Source of the DNA: Streptomyces shenzhenensis
GTDB taxonomy: Bacteria; Actinomycetota; Actinomycetes; Streptomycetales; Streptomycetaceae
DNA: 64,000 nucleotides
Direction of reading: 5' to 3'
Assembly: GCF_003688995.1 (NCBI RefSeq)
Contig: NZ_PENI01000002.1
Location: forward strand, 434,001-498,000
Shown one piece after another: positions 17,533 through 25,935 of this stretch; positions within the stretch are counted from its first letter, which is position 1; each line of letters begins with the position of its first letter. The translations under genes and the position numbers were made by a program. Under the pieces are notes generated by a model. It saw only the letters and a program-made list of their open reading frames with translations, was not told the DNA's origin and did no database searches.

Positions 17533-19065
17533 ATGGATCTTGAGACGTTCCGCAAGCTGGCGGTCGACCGCCGGGTCATCCCGGTCACCCGCACGCTCCT
17601 CGCCGACGGCGACACCCCGGTCGCGCTGTACCGCAAGCTGGCCGCCGAGCGCCCCGGCACCTTCCTGCTGGAGTCCGCCGAGAACGGCCGCGCCGCGTTT
17701 CAGTGGTCCCGTTACTCCTTCGTGGGCGTACGGTCGTCCGCCACCCTGACCGAGCGGGACGGCCGGGCCCACTGGCTCGGCACCCCGCCCGTCGGCGTCC
17801 CGGTCGGCGGCGACCCGCTGGCCGCCCTGCGCGCCACCGTCGAGGCCCTGCACACCCCCCGCGACCTCGCCCACGACCTGGGCCTGCCGCCCTTCACCGG
17901 AGGCATGGTCGGCTACCTCGGCTACGACATCGTCCGCCGCCTGGAGCGGATCGGACCCGGCGAGCGGGACGATCTGCAGCTGCCCGAGCTGACCATGCTG
18001 CTCACCAGCGACCTGGCCGTGATGGACCACTGGGAGGGCACGGTCCTGCTGATCGCCAACGCGATCAACCACAACGACCTGGACACCGGCGTCGACGAGG
18101 CGTACGCGGACGCCGTGGCCCGGCTGGACGCCATGGAGGCCGACCTGTGCCGCCCGGTCGCCCAGCCCCCCGCGGTGCTGCCGCCCTCCGAACTGCCCCC
18201 GTACACCGCGCGCTGGGGCGGCCCCGACTTCCGGGAGGCCGTCGAGGACGTCAAGGAGCGCATCCGGGCCGGCGAGGCCTTCCAGGTCGTCCCCTCGCAG
18301 CGCTTCGAGACGCCGTGCACGGCGAGCGCACTGGACGTGTACCGGGTGCTGAGGGCCACCAACCCGTCCCCGTACATGTACCTGCTCCGGCTGCCCGACG
18401 GGGCCGGCGGCGCCTTCGACGTGGTCGGCTCGTCCCCCGAGGCGCTGGTCAAGGTCGAGGACGGGCGGGCCATGGTCCACCCCATCGCCGGCACCCGGCC
18501 GCGCGGCGCCACCCCGCAGGAGGACCAGGCGCTCGCCGACGAACTGCTCGCCGACCCCAAGGAGCGCGCCGAGCATCTGATGCTCGTCGACCTCGGGCGC
18601 AACGACCTCGGCCGGGTCTGCGAGCCCGGCTCGGTCGAGGTCGTCGACTTCATGTCCATCGAGCGGTACTCGCACGTCATGCACATCGTCTCCACGGTCA
18701 CCGGCCGCGTCACCCCCGACCGCACCGCCTTCGACGTGCTGACGGCCTGCTTCCCCGCGGGCACCCTCTCGGGCGCGCCCAAGCCCCGCGCCATGCAGAT
18801 CATCGACGAGCTCGAACCGTCCCGGCGCGGCTTGTACGGCGGCTGCGTCGGCTATCTGGACTTCGCCGGTGACTCCGACACGGCCATCGCCATCCGTACG
18901 GCGCTGCTGCGCGACGGCACCGCCTACGTCCAGGCGGGCGCGGGCATCGTCGCCGACTCCGACCCGGTCGCCGAGGACCAGGAGTGCCGCAACAAGGCGG
19001 CGGCGGTGCTCCGCGCGGTGCACACCGCGAACCGTCTCGGAAGGGACCGAGTGAACCCCGGGTGA
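17533..19065 (+). CDS. trpE: Anthranilate synthase component I
   Basis: A 510-residue chorismate-utilising enzyme that makes anthranilate with a glutaminase partner (trpG is not in this window). The N-terminal LLESAEN at about residue 41 corresponds to the tryptophan feedback site. The C-terminal chorismate-binding half shows [66 protein letters not shown] and [14 protein letters not shown] at 17533 follows hisI closely. No leader peptide or attenuator fits in the 11-base gap. Confidence 0.96.
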   Translation: MDLETFRKLAVDRRVIPVTRTLLADGDTPVALYRKLAAERPGTFLLESAENGRAAFQWSRYSFVGVRSSATLTERDGRAHWLGTPPVGVPVGGDPLAALRATVEALHTPRDLAHDLGLPPFTGGMVGYLGYDIVRRLERIGPGERDDLQLPELTMLLTSDLAVMDHWEGTVLLIANAINHNDLDTGVDEAYADAVARLDAMEADLCRPVAQPPAVLPPSELPPYTARWGGPDFREAVEDVKERIRAGEAFQVVPSQRFETPCTASALDVYRVLRATNPSPYMYLLRLPDGAGGAFDVVGSSPEALVKVEDGRAMVHPIAGTRPRGATPQEDQALADELLADPKERAEHLMLVDLGRNDLGRVCEPGSVEVVDFMSIERYSHVMHIVSTVTGRVTPDRTAFDVLTACFPAGTLSGAPKPRAMQIIDELEPSRRGLYGGCVGYLDFAGDSDTAIAIRTALLRDGTAYVQAGAGIVADSDPVAEDQECRNKAAAVLRAVHTANRLGRDRVNPG

Positions 19066-19090
19066 CGTAACGCCTGGGGTTCAGGCGATA

Positions 19091-19723
19091 GTGGAGTACG
19101 TGACAGCCGTACCTCACCCCCGTTCCGAAGCCCTAGGACCCGCGCGGGCCGGCCGGCGGAGCCTTGCCGTGGCGCTGCTGAGCGGCGCGCTCGGCGCCGC
19201 CGTGGCGCTGCTCGCCACGCGCCAGCGCTGGTCGGAGGGCACCGCCACGGTGGCCGGCGGGGCCTTCCCGCTCACCGCCAGGGGCAGCGACGTGACGGGC
19301 GTCCCCGCGGCCCTCGCCATAGTGGGCCTCGCCGCCCTCGTCGCCGTCTTCGCCGTCCGCAAGGGCGGCCGACTGCTCGTCGCCGCGCTGCTCGCGCTGT
19401 CCGGCGCCGGTACGGTCGCCGCGGCCCTGACCGGCGCCTCCGACGGCTCCGCGCTCGACGAGAAGGCCGCCGAGGCCTCCGGCGACACCTCCGCCACGGT
19501 CGCCGCGCTCAGCTATACGGCCTGGCCCTATGTGGCCGCCGTCGGCGGCGTGCTGCTCCTGCTCGCCGGGCTCCTCGCGCTGCGCTACGGCCGGCTGTGG
19601 CCCGCCATGTCCGGCCGCTACGAACGCGGCACGGCCCGCCCGCGCCGCACCGCCCCGGCCGCCGACCCCGACCGGCCCGAGGACCTGTGGAAGGCCCTGG
19701 ACCGCGGCGAGGACCCCACGTAG
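19091..19723 (+). CDS. Trp-operon-associated membrane protein (TIGR02234)
   Basis: A 210-residue membrane protein with four hydrophobic segments (about residues 24-43, 75-92, 98-117 and 143-165) and a hydrophilic C-terminal tail ending DLWKALDRGEDPT, which is a family hallmark. Actinobacterial TIGR02234 proteins lie next to trp genes, and a role in tryptophan metabolism is inferred only from position. GTG 19091 and GTG 19100 are both possible starts. It is probably co-transcribed with hisI-trpE. It ends in TAG touching a family A element in reverse orientation. Confidence 0.8.
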   Translation: MEYVTAVPHPRSEALGPARAGRRSLAVALLSGALGAAVALLATRQRWSEGTATVAGGAFPLTARGSDVTGVPAALAIVGLAALVAVFAVRKGGRLLVAALLALSGAGTVAAALTGASDGSALDEKAAEASGDTSATVAALSYTAWPYVAAVGGVLLLLAGLLALRYGRLWPAMSGRYERGTARPRRTAPAADPDRPEDLWKALDRGEDPT

Positions 19724-19822
19724 GCGCTAGGCGCTCCGCTGGTTGGGCTGTGCCGGGTCGTCGGTGGGGTGCGGATTCGTCGTGGCCGATCGCGCAGTTC
19801 CCCGCGCCCCTTCGGGTGCGCC
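19724..19822 (-). repeat. Family A element, reverse orientation, abutting a TAG stop
   Basis: Directly after the TAG stop the sequence reads GCGCTAGGCGCTCCGC, then TGCGGATTCGTCGTGGCCGA, then CGCGCAGTTCCCCGCGCCCC and TTCGGGTGCGC. It is the reverse complement of the copies at 6638 and 59602. On the transcript of the preceding gene it is a 3'-UTR with a UUCG-capped hairpin, so a terminator or mRNA-end role is likely. Confidence 0.7.
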
Positions 19823-19850
19823 TTCGAAGCGGGGCGGGCTTCGGTCGTCC

Positions 19851-19921
19851 CGGTTGGGTCGTCGGTCGGGTGCGGCTGCGTCGTGGCTGGTCGCGCAGTT
19901 CCCCGCGCCCCTGACGGGGCA
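19851..19921 (-). repeat. Family A element, reverse orientation, copy 2 of 3
   Basis: The second unit of a three-copy run: GGTCGTCGGTCGGGTGCGGC, CGTCGTGGCTGGTCGCGCAG, then TTCCCCGCGCCCCTGACGGG. It follows copy 1 at about 100 bp distance. Confidence 0.7.
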
Positions 19922-19950
19922 CACGGACACGGCAGCCGGAAGAGCCGCCG

Positions 19951-20020
19951 TCAGCCGTCGCACGTCTGCGACGCCATCGCGGCCGAGCGCGCCGTTCCCC
20001 GCGCCCCCTTCGGGGCGCTG
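19951..20020 (-). repeat. Family A element, reverse orientation, copy 3 of 3
   Basis: The third unit: GCGACGCCATCGCGGCCGAG, CGCGCCGTTCCCCGCG, then CCCCCTTCGGGGCGC, a clean UUCG-capped hairpin. It diverges more in the tail than copies 1 and 2. The remaining stretch to 20150 holds the promoter region of the next gene. Confidence 0.65.
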
Positions 20021-20150
20021 TGTGCCGGTGGTGTGGCGAAGTAGACGTTCGTCGGAACCTACCCCTGCTCACGTCGGGCGTAGCCGTACGGGACAATGGA
20101 CGGTGATGAGCGTCCGGCTCACACACGCACACAGCAACGAGGAGCAAGAA

Positions 20151-20408
20151 ATGGCGGGCAGCAGCCACGGTCACACCCCGGCCGCCTGGACCGGTGTCAT
20201 GATCGCCTTCATCGGGTTCTGCGTCGCGGGCGCCTTCATGGTGATGGCGCAGCCGATCGGCTTCTGGGCCGGCATGGCGATCGTGGTGCTCGGCGGTGTC
20301 GTCGGCGCCGTCATGCGCTCCATGGGCCTCGGTCAGCCGAAGGACGCCCACCAGGTCCCCCAGACCCGGGCCGCGGTGACGCCCGAGCCCGCCGCCGCGG
20401 AGAGCTGA
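20151..20408 (+). CDS. HGxxPAAW family small membrane protein
   Basis: An 85-residue protein named for its N-terminal signature, here HGHTPAAW at residues 6-13. Two hydrophobic helices follow (about 15-35 and 41-61), then a polar tail. ATG 20151 has a very good ribosome site (GAGGAGCAAGAA just upstream), which decides the start against earlier ATGs. The family is restricted to actinobacteria and often lies near trp genes. I know of no function. Confidence 0.85.
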   Translation: MAGSSHGHTPAAWTGVMIAFIGFCVAGAFMVMAQPIGFWAGMAIVVLGGVVGAVMRSMGLGQPKDAHQVPQTRAAVTPEPAAAES

Positions 20409-20540
20409 CCCGGCGTAACCGGCCCGGCACCGGCTGACCCGCCGGACGACCGCCGCGTCACGACCTCGTGGAGGGGCGCCACGGCACCGCACCGGCGGCC
20501 GCTGCGCCCCTCACGTGCGTCCACGGCCACAGGGGGGACA

Positions 20541-20990
20541 ATGCGAGACGTGAACGCCGACACTGAGCACCTGGTGCCGCGCCAGGACCGCGCGGCCGTC
20601 CTCGCCCGGCTCGCGGTCCCGGCGGGCCTCCTCGCGGCCGTCGCCGGAGCCTTCGCGTACGTCGCAACGGTCGACCCGAACGAGCCCGGCCACTACCCGG
20701 TGTGCCCCCTGTACGGCTACACCGGCCTGTACTGCCCCGGCTGCGGCGGACTGCGCAGCGCGCACGCCTTCATCCACGGGGACCTCACGGCCGCGCTCCA
20801 GGCCAACGCCCCGGCCGTGGCCGCCTACCTCGCCTTCGCCGTCCTGTGGACCGTCTGGGTGATCCGCGCGGTGCGCGGGCGGCCGATGCGGCTCCCTCTG
20901 GGGCCGGTACACCTGTGGAGCCTGGGGGCGGCGCTGCTGGTCTTCACCGTTGTCCGGAACCTGCCGTTCGGTGGCTGGTTGCATCCTTGA
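20541..20990 (+). CDS. DUF2752 membrane protein
   Basis: A 149-residue protein with three hydrophobic segments and the diagnostic cysteine block CPLYGYTGLYCPGCGGLRSAHAF at about residues 54-76 (CPxCGxxRA motif). The motif suggests metal or redox chemistry at the membrane surface, but no function is established. The start ATG 20541 precedes RDVNADTEHLVPRQD. It lies between HGxxPAAW and trpC on the same strand. The stop is TGA. Confidence 0.85.
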   Translation: MRDVNADTEHLVPRQDRAAVLARLAVPAGLLAAVAGAFAYVATVDPNEPGHYPVCPLYGYTGLYCPGCGGLRSAHAFIHGDLTAALQANAPAVAAYLAFAVLWTVWVIRAVRGRPMRLPLGPVHLWSLGAALLVFTVVRNLPFGGWLHP

Positions 20991-21122
20991 TCGACAGGGT
21001 GGCGTCCAGGTAATAGGACCGGCGGCAACCGGATGCGGAGCCTTCGCCGTCCTGCGGATACCATCGCAGTGACCACGGGGTTCCGACCCCCAGGAACAAC
21101 CGCCCGGAAGGGGGCCGCTCGC

Positions 21123-21932
21123 GTGAGTGTGCTCGACGAGATCATCGACGGAGTCCGTGCCGACCTGGCGGATCGGCAGGCGCGCGTCAGCCTCGACGAG
21201 CTCAAGGAGCGCGCGGCGAAGGCGCCGGTCGCCAAGGACGGCGTGGCCGCCCTGCGCGGCGACGGCGTCAAGGTCATCTGTGAGGTCAAGCGCTCCAGCC
21301 CGTCCAAGGGCGCGCTGGCCGCGATCGCCGACCCGGCCGGGCTTGCCGCCGACTACGAGGCGGGCGGCGCGGCCGTCATCTCGGTCCTGACCGAGCAGCG
21401 CCGCTTCGGGGGCTCGCTCGCCGACCTGGAGGCGGTCCGGGCCCGCGTGGACATCCCGGTGCTGCGCAAGGACTTCATCGTCACCTCGTACCAGTTGTGG
21501 GAGGCCCGGGCGTACGGCGCCGACCTCGCGCTGCTGATCGTCGCCGCCCTCGACCAGCCGGCCCTGGAGTCGCTGATCGAGCGGGCCGTCTCCATCGGCC
21601 TCACCCCGCTCGTCGAGGTGCACGACGAGGACGAGGTGGACCGCGCGGTGGACGCGGGCGCCAAGGTGATCGGTGTCAACGCGCGCAACCTGAAGACCCT
21701 GGAGGTCGACCGCGGCACGTTCGAGCGGGTCGCCCCGGAGATCCCGGACAGCGTGGTCAAGGTCGCCGAGTCCGGCGTCCGCGGCCCGCACGACCTGATC
21801 GCCTACGCCAACGCGGGCGCCGACGCGGTCCTGGTCGGTGAGTCCCTGGTGACCGGGCGCGACCCCAGGACGGCCGTCGCCGACCTGGTGGCGGCGGGCG
21901 AGCACCCCGCGCTGCGGCACGGCCGGAACTGA
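21123..21932 (+). CDS. trpC: Indole-3-glycerol phosphate synthase
   Basis: A 269-residue monofunctional TrpC barrel. Motifs are [14 protein letters not shown] (catalytic Lys, phosphate and Glu region), [36 protein letters not shown] (catalytic Lys in LRKDF), [26 protein letters not shown] and [14 protein letters not shown] 21123 gives the standard length, and AAGGGGG lies 11-17 bases upstream. It is the first gene of trpC-trpM-trpB-trpA. The 132 bases before it show no Trp-rich leader peptide. Confidence 0.96.
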   Translation: MSVLDEIIDGVRADLADRQARVSLDELKERAAKAPVAKDGVAALRGDGVKVICEVKRSSPSKGALAAIADPAGLAADYEAGGAAVISVLTEQRRFGGSLADLEAVRARVDIPVLRKDFIVTSYQLWEARAYGADLALLIVAALDQPALESLIERAVSIGLTPLVEVHDEDEVDRAVDAGAKVIGVNARNLKTLEVDRGTFERVAPEIPDSVVKVAESGVRGPHDLIAYANAGADAVLVGESLVTGRDPRTAVADLVAAGEHPALRHGRN

Positions 21933-21940
21933 TCTCCCGG

Positions 21941-21946
21941 TAGGCT
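21941..21946 (+). promoter_or_regulatory. TAGGCT -10 box before trpM
   Basis: TAGGCT sits 9 bases before the trpM ATG, right after the trpC stop. This spacing would start a leaderless trpM transcript, giving trpMBA an internal promoter besides read-through from trpC. Confidence 0.4.
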
Positions 21947-21954
21947 GAGCACCG

Positions 21955-22176
21955 ATGACTGCGACGACTCCCGTGCCGACCACGGACCGGTACGCCCGCC
22001 TTGCGCGCGGCTGCCGTCCCCGTGGCTGCCGCGCGCCCGCCCGCCGGGTGCACGGGCGCCGGGTGCGCTACGTCATCGGTGACGAGCCCGGGCAGGTGAA
22101 CGGCCGTCGATGGCAGCGCCTCCGAAGGGGCGCGGGGAACTGCGCGACCGGCGACCACGGTCCCGCAGCCGACTGA
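21955..22176 (+). CDS. trpM: Tryptophan biosynthesis modulator TrpM, C-terminus altered by a repeat
   Basis: A 73-residue basic protein between trpC and trpB. In S. coelicolor the small protein at this locus, TrpM (formerly TrpX), is reported to modulate tryptophan synthesis and differentiation. Visible conserved-looking part: DRYARLARGCRPRGCRAPARRVHGRRVRYVIGDEPG, with two Cys in RGCRPRGCRAP. From about residue 55 the frame enters a family A repeat element (bases 22117-22183), so the tail RGAGNCATGDHGPAAD and the stop are encoded by the repeat. The native C-terminus may therefore have been replaced. No SD is visible; leaderless expression is likely. Confidence 0.75.
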   Translation: MTATTPVPTTDRYARLARGCRPRGCRAPARRVHGRRVRYVIGDEPGQVNGRRWQRLRRGAGNCATGDHGPAAD

Positions 22177-22183
22177 CGGAGCC
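22117..22183 (+). repeat. Family A element overlapping the 3' end of trpM
   Basis: GCGCCTCCGAAGGGGCGCGG, then GGAACTGCGCGACCGGCG and CGCAGCCGACTGACGG. It is a forward-oriented copy with a slightly altered hairpin arm (CTCC instead of CCCC) and a small insertion in the CCACGACG part. It provides the last codons of trpM and ends about 50 bases before trpB. Confidence 0.7.
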
Positions 22184-22235
22184 CGCTCCCCACGGCGCTG
22201 AGTGTCTTTCCACAAGCTCACCGTGAGGTTTCCGC

Positions 22236-23495
22236 ATGCCCAGCGAGTTCTTCATCCCCGACCCGGAGGGTCGGATCCCCAGTGCCGAGGGCTACTTCGG
22301 CGCGTTCGGCGGCAAGTTCATCCCGGAGGCGCTCGTCGCCGCCGTGGACGAGGTCGCCGTCGAGTACGACAAGGCCAGGCACGACCCGGAGTTCGCCCGC
22401 GAGCTCGACGACCTCCTGGTCCACTACACCGGCCGCCCGAGCGCGCTCACCGAGGTGCCGCGGTTCGCCGAGCACGCCGGCGGCGCCCGGGTGTTCCTCA
22501 AGCGCGAGGATCTTAACCACACCGGCTCCCACAAGATCAACAACGTGCTGGGCCAGGCCCTGCTCACCAAGCGGATGGGCAAGACCCGCGTCATCGCGGA
22601 GACGGGCGCGGGCCAGCACGGCGTCGCCACCGCCACCGCCTGTGCGCTGTTCGGGCTCGACTGCACCATCTACATGGGCGAGATCGACACCGAGCGGCAG
22701 GCCCTGAACGTGGCCCGGATGCGCATGCTGGGCGCCGAGGTCGTCGCCGTGAAGTCCGGCAGCCGCACCCTGAAGGACGCCATCAACGAGGCCTTCCGGG
22801 ACTGGGTCGCCAACGTCGACCACACCCACTACCTGTTCGGGACCGTGGCCGGACCCCATCCGTTCCCCGCCATGGTGCGCGACTTCCACCGGGTGATCGG
22901 CGTGGAGGCACGCCGCCAGCTCCTGGAGCGGGCGGGTCGGCTTCCCGACGCCGCGGTCGCCTGCGTCGGCGGCGGCTCCAACGCCATCGGCCTCTTCCAC
23001 GCCTTCATCCCGGACACCGGCGTCCGCCTCGTCGGCTGTGAGCCCGCCGGGCACGGCGTCGCCACCGGCGAGCACGCGGCCACCCTCACCGCGGGCGAGC
23101 CCGGCATCCTGCACGGCTCCCGCTCCTTCGTGCTCCAGGACGACGAGGGCCAGATCACCGAGCCGTACTCGATCTCGGCCGGCCTGGACTACCCGGGCGT
23201 CGGCCCCGAGCACTCCTACCTCAAGGAGTCGGGCCGCGGCGAGTACCGCGCGATCACCGACGACGCGGCCATGCAGGCGCTGCGCCTGCTGTCGCGCACC
23301 GAGGGCATCATCCCGGCGATCGAGAGCGCCCACGCGCTCGCCGGTGCCCTGGAGGTCGGCAGGGAGCTGGGCCAGGACGGGTTGCTCCTGGTCAACCTGT
23401 CCGGCCGCGGCGACAAGGACATGGACACGGCCGCCCGCTATTTCGGCCTGTACGACACCGACGCGCACGCCGAGACCGAGGGGGACGCCAAGTGA
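22236..23495 (+). CDS. trpB: Tryptophan synthase beta chain
   Basis: A 419-residue PLP enzyme that condenses indole with serine. [13 protein letters not shown] at the N-terminus, the PLP-Lys block [56 protein letters not shown] (phosphate loop), and [10 protein letters not shown] at the end are all family signatures. ATG 22236 follows GTGAGG. Its TGA overlaps the trpA GTG, as expected for subunits of one complex. Confidence 0.97.
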   Translation: MPSEFFIPDPEGRIPSAEGYFGAFGGKFIPEALVAAVDEVAVEYDKARHDPEFARELDDLLVHYTGRPSALTEVPRFAEHAGGARVFLKREDLNHTGSHKINNVLGQALLTKRMGKTRVIAETGAGQHGVATATACALFGLDCTIYMGEIDTERQALNVARMRMLGAEVVAVKSGSRTLKDAINEAFRDWVANVDHTHYLFGTVAGPHPFPAMVRDFHRVIGVEARRQLLERAGRLPDAAVACVGGGSNAIGLFHAFIPDTGVRLVGCEPAGHGVATGEHAATLTAGEPGILHGSRSFVLQDDEGQITEPYSISAGLDYPGVGPEHSYLKESGRGEYRAITDDAAMQALRLLSRTEGIIPAIESAHALAGALEVGRELGQDGLLLVNLSGRGDKDMDTAARYFGLYDTDAHAETEGDAK

Positions 23496-24310
23496 GCGGG
23501 AACATCCAGCTGCTGACCGACACGCTCGCCGCCGCGAAGGCGGAGGGGCGGTCCGCCCTCATCGCCTACCTCCCGGCCGGGTTCCCGACCGTGGACGGCG
23601 GTATCGAGGCGATCAAGGCCGTCTTCGACGGCGGTGCCGATGTCGTCGAGGTCGGGCTGCCGCACAGCGACCCGGTCCTGGACGGCCCGGTCATCCAGAC
23701 CGCCGACGACATCGCGCTGCGCGGCGGCGTCCGGATCGCCGACGTCATGCGCACCGTCCGGGAGGCCCACGAGGCGACCGGGAAGCCCGTCCTCGTCATG
23801 ACCTACTGGAACCCCATCGACCGCTACGGCGTGGCACGCTTCACCGCCGAGCTGGCGGAGGCGGGCGGTGCGGGCTGCATCCTGCCCGACCTGCCGGTCC
23901 AGGAGTCGGCGCTGTGGCGCGAGCACGCCGCGAAGCACGACCTCGCGACGGTCTTCGTGGTCGCCCCCAGCAGCAGGGACGCCCGGCTCGCGGAGATCAC
24001 CGCGGCCGGCAGCGGCTTCGTCTACGCCGCCTCGCTGATGGGCGTCACGGGCACCCGCGAGTCCGTCGGCGCGCAGGCCCAGGACCTGGTGGAACGCACC
24101 CGCGCCACCGGCACCGACCTGCCCGTCTGCGTCGGCCTAGGAGTCTCCGACAGCACCCAGGCCGCCGAGGTCGCCGGCTTCGCCGACGGCGTGATCGTCG
24201 GCTCGGCTTTCGTCAAACGAATCCTGGAAGCACCGGACCACCCCACCGCACTGACAGCCATCCACAAACTGGCCAAGGAACTGTCCCAGGGCGTACGCAA
24301 ACAGCCATAG
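23492..24310 (+). CDS. trpA: Tryptophan synthase alpha chain
   Basis: A 272-residue (beta/alpha)8 barrel that cleaves indole-3-glycerol phosphate and channels indole to TrpB. Motifs: [34 protein letters not shown] (catalytic Glu and Asp region), [42 protein letters not shown] and VGLGVSD. GTG start overlaps trpB. The stop is TAG. A tandem family A array begins 90 bases downstream. Confidence 0.97.
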   Translation: MSGNIQLLTDTLAAAKAEGRSALIAYLPAGFPTVDGGIEAIKAVFDGGADVVEVGLPHSDPVLDGPVIQTADDIALRGGVRIADVMRTVREAHEATGKPVLVMTYWNPIDRYGVARFTAELAEAGGAGCILPDLPVQESALWREHAAKHDLATVFVVAPSSRDARLAEITAAGSGFVYAASLMGVTGTRESVGAQAQDLVERTRATGTDLPVCVGLGVSDSTQAAEVAGFADGVIVGSAFVKRILEAPDHPTALTAIHKLAKELSQGVRKQP

Positions 24311-24398
24311 AACCAGCAGCATCCCCGCGCCCCGATGGCGTGGCGGCCGAATGACGGGGTGTTGACGGGCACGGCGTTCGCCGATTGGTTACCGGCCG

Positions 24399-24992
24399 CG
24401 CCCCGAAAGGGGCGCGGGGAACGGCGCAACCAGCCACGACGGCGCCGCAGCCGAACGACGAGGCATTGGCCGGTTGCCGTGCTGTGGTGGCGCCCCGAAG
24501 GGGGTGCGGGGAACGGCGCGATCGGCCACGACGGTGCCGCGGTCGAACGACGGGTGTTGGCTGGTGCCGGCGTTCGCTGATCGGTTGTCGGCTGGGGTGG
24601 TGCCCCGAAGGGGGCGCGGGGAACGGCGCGATCGGCCACGACGGCGCCGCAGCCGAACGACAGGTGTTGGCCGGTGCTGGCGTTTGCTGATGGGTTGCCG
24701 CGCTGTGGTGGCGCCCCGAAGGGGGCGCGGGGAACTGCGCGATCGGCCGCGATGGCGCCGCGTCCGAACGACGGGTGTTGGCCGGTGTCGGCGTTTGCTG
24801 ATGGGTTGCCGTGCTGGGGTGGTGCCCCGAAGGGGGTGCGGGGAACTGCGCGGTCAGCCACGATGGCGCTGCGGTCGAACGACGGGTGTTGGCCGGTGTC
24901 GGCGTTCGTCGATCGGTTGCGCCCCGGAGGGGAGTCGCGCGATCAGCCACGACGGTGCCGCAGACGAACGACGGCCCATCGCCGCCCCACCC
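24399..24992 (+). repeat. Tandem array of six family A elements (about 110-bp period)
   Basis: Hairpin starts (CCCC-GAA-GGGG type) lie at 24401, 24493, 24603, 24714, 24825 and a degenerate one at 24922, so most units are 110-111 bp apart. Each unit contains CCCCGAAGGGGGCGCGGGGA, then GCGCGATCGGCCACGACGG and CCGCAGCCGAACGACGGG, then a conserved spacer with TGTTGGCCGGTG and GCTGATGGGTTGCCG. Spacers are shared between units, so this is tandem amplification. The array fills almost all of the 766-bp gap between trpA and the DsbA-like gene. No gene is visible inside. Confidence 0.8.
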
Positions 24993-25076
24993 GCGGAGCG
25001 CGGAGCGCCCGTCACTCGAACGGGTGGACCTCGCACCGCGAAGGCGCACTGGGCCTCCCCGGTTCGTTCTGGGGGT

Positions 25077-25853
25077 GTGAGCGAGAAGAATCGTGACGGA
25101 AAGCGCAACGCCCGTGAGCGACTGGCGGTCGAGCGAGAGAAGCAGAAGTCCGCGGAGAAGCGGCGCCGCGCGCTGATCGTGGGCGCGAGCGTGCTCTGCG
25201 TGCTCGGGCTCGCGGCAGTGATCGGCGTGGTCGCCGCGAACGCGGGCAAGGAGAAGAACAGCGCCAGCTCGGGCCCGGTCGTGGCACCCTCCGGCGCACA
25301 GGGCAAGGACGGCCTCGCCATCCCGGTCGGCAAGGACGACGCCAAGTCCACGCTCACGGTGTGGGAGGACTTCCGCTGCCCGGCCTGCCAGGTCTTCGAG
25401 ACGGCGTACCGCCCCACGCTCCACGAGCTGGCCGACGCCGGCAAGCTCAGAATCGAGTACCACCTGGTCACGCTCATCGACGGCAACCTCGGCGGCAGCG
25501 GCTCCCGGCGCGCGGCCAACGCGGCCGCCTGCGCCCAGGACGCCGGAAAGTTCCGCGAGTACCACGACATGCTGTACACGAACCAGCCCAAGGAGACGGA
25601 CGACGCCTTCTCCAGCGATGCCAGACTGATCGAGCTGGCGGGCAAGGTGGACGGCCTCGACACGCCCGAGTTCCAGAAGTGCGTCAAGGACGGCACGCAC
25701 AATAGCTGGGTGGCGAAGTCCGACAAGGCCTTCGCGTCGGGCGGCTTCACCGGCACGCCGACCGTTCTGCTGAACGGCAAGAACATCTACCAGGACCAGT
25801 CGCTGACCCCGGCCAAGCTCAAGCAGATGGTGGAGGCGGCCGACAAGGGGTGA
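25077..25853 (+). CDS. Membrane-anchored DsbA-like thioredoxin-fold protein
   Basis: A 258-residue protein. A highly charged cytoplasmic N-terminus (SEKNRDGKRNARERLAVERE) precedes one transmembrane helix (about residues 32-56, ALIVGASVLCVLGLAAVIGV). The rest is extracytoplasmic and has the thioredoxin-like motif WEDFRCPACQVFE with redox Cys 101 and Cys 104. The FTGTPTVLLNGK loop has the cis-Pro typical of the fold. It should form or isomerise disulfides in exported proteins. GTG 25077 is the only plausible start, because upstream sequence belongs to the repeat array. The gene precedes lgt, another envelope gene. Confidence 0.88.
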   Translation: MSEKNRDGKRNARERLAVEREKQKSAEKRRRALIVGASVLCVLGLAAVIGVVAANAGKEKNSASSGPVVAPSGAQGKDGLAIPVGKDDAKSTLTVWEDFRCPACQVFETAYRPTLHELADAGKLRIEYHLVTLIDGNLGGSGSRRAANAAACAQDAGKFREYHDMLYTNQPKETDDAFSSDARLIELAGKVDGLDTPEFQKCVKDGTHNSWVAKSDKAFASGGFTGTPTVLLNGKNIYQDQSLTPAKLKQMVEAADKG

Positions 25854-25935
25854 GTGATTCTCACTCGCCCGTTATGGACCCGTAGCCGGGCTGACTGCCG
25901 TGTGTCCGGCCCGGCACGGTAGCGTCGACCCTGCC

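Noticed and set aside
19066..21122. Possible Trp attenuator or leader peptide before trpC or trpE.
   Set aside because: No short ORF with adjacent Trp codons is followed by alternative hairpins. The gap before trpE is only 11 bases.
24399..24992. Regular repeats spaced about 110 bp, superficially like a CRISPR array.
   Set aside because: Spacers are nearly identical between units, repeats are too long and hairpin-rich, and there are no cas genes. It is a tandem amplification of an intergenic element.
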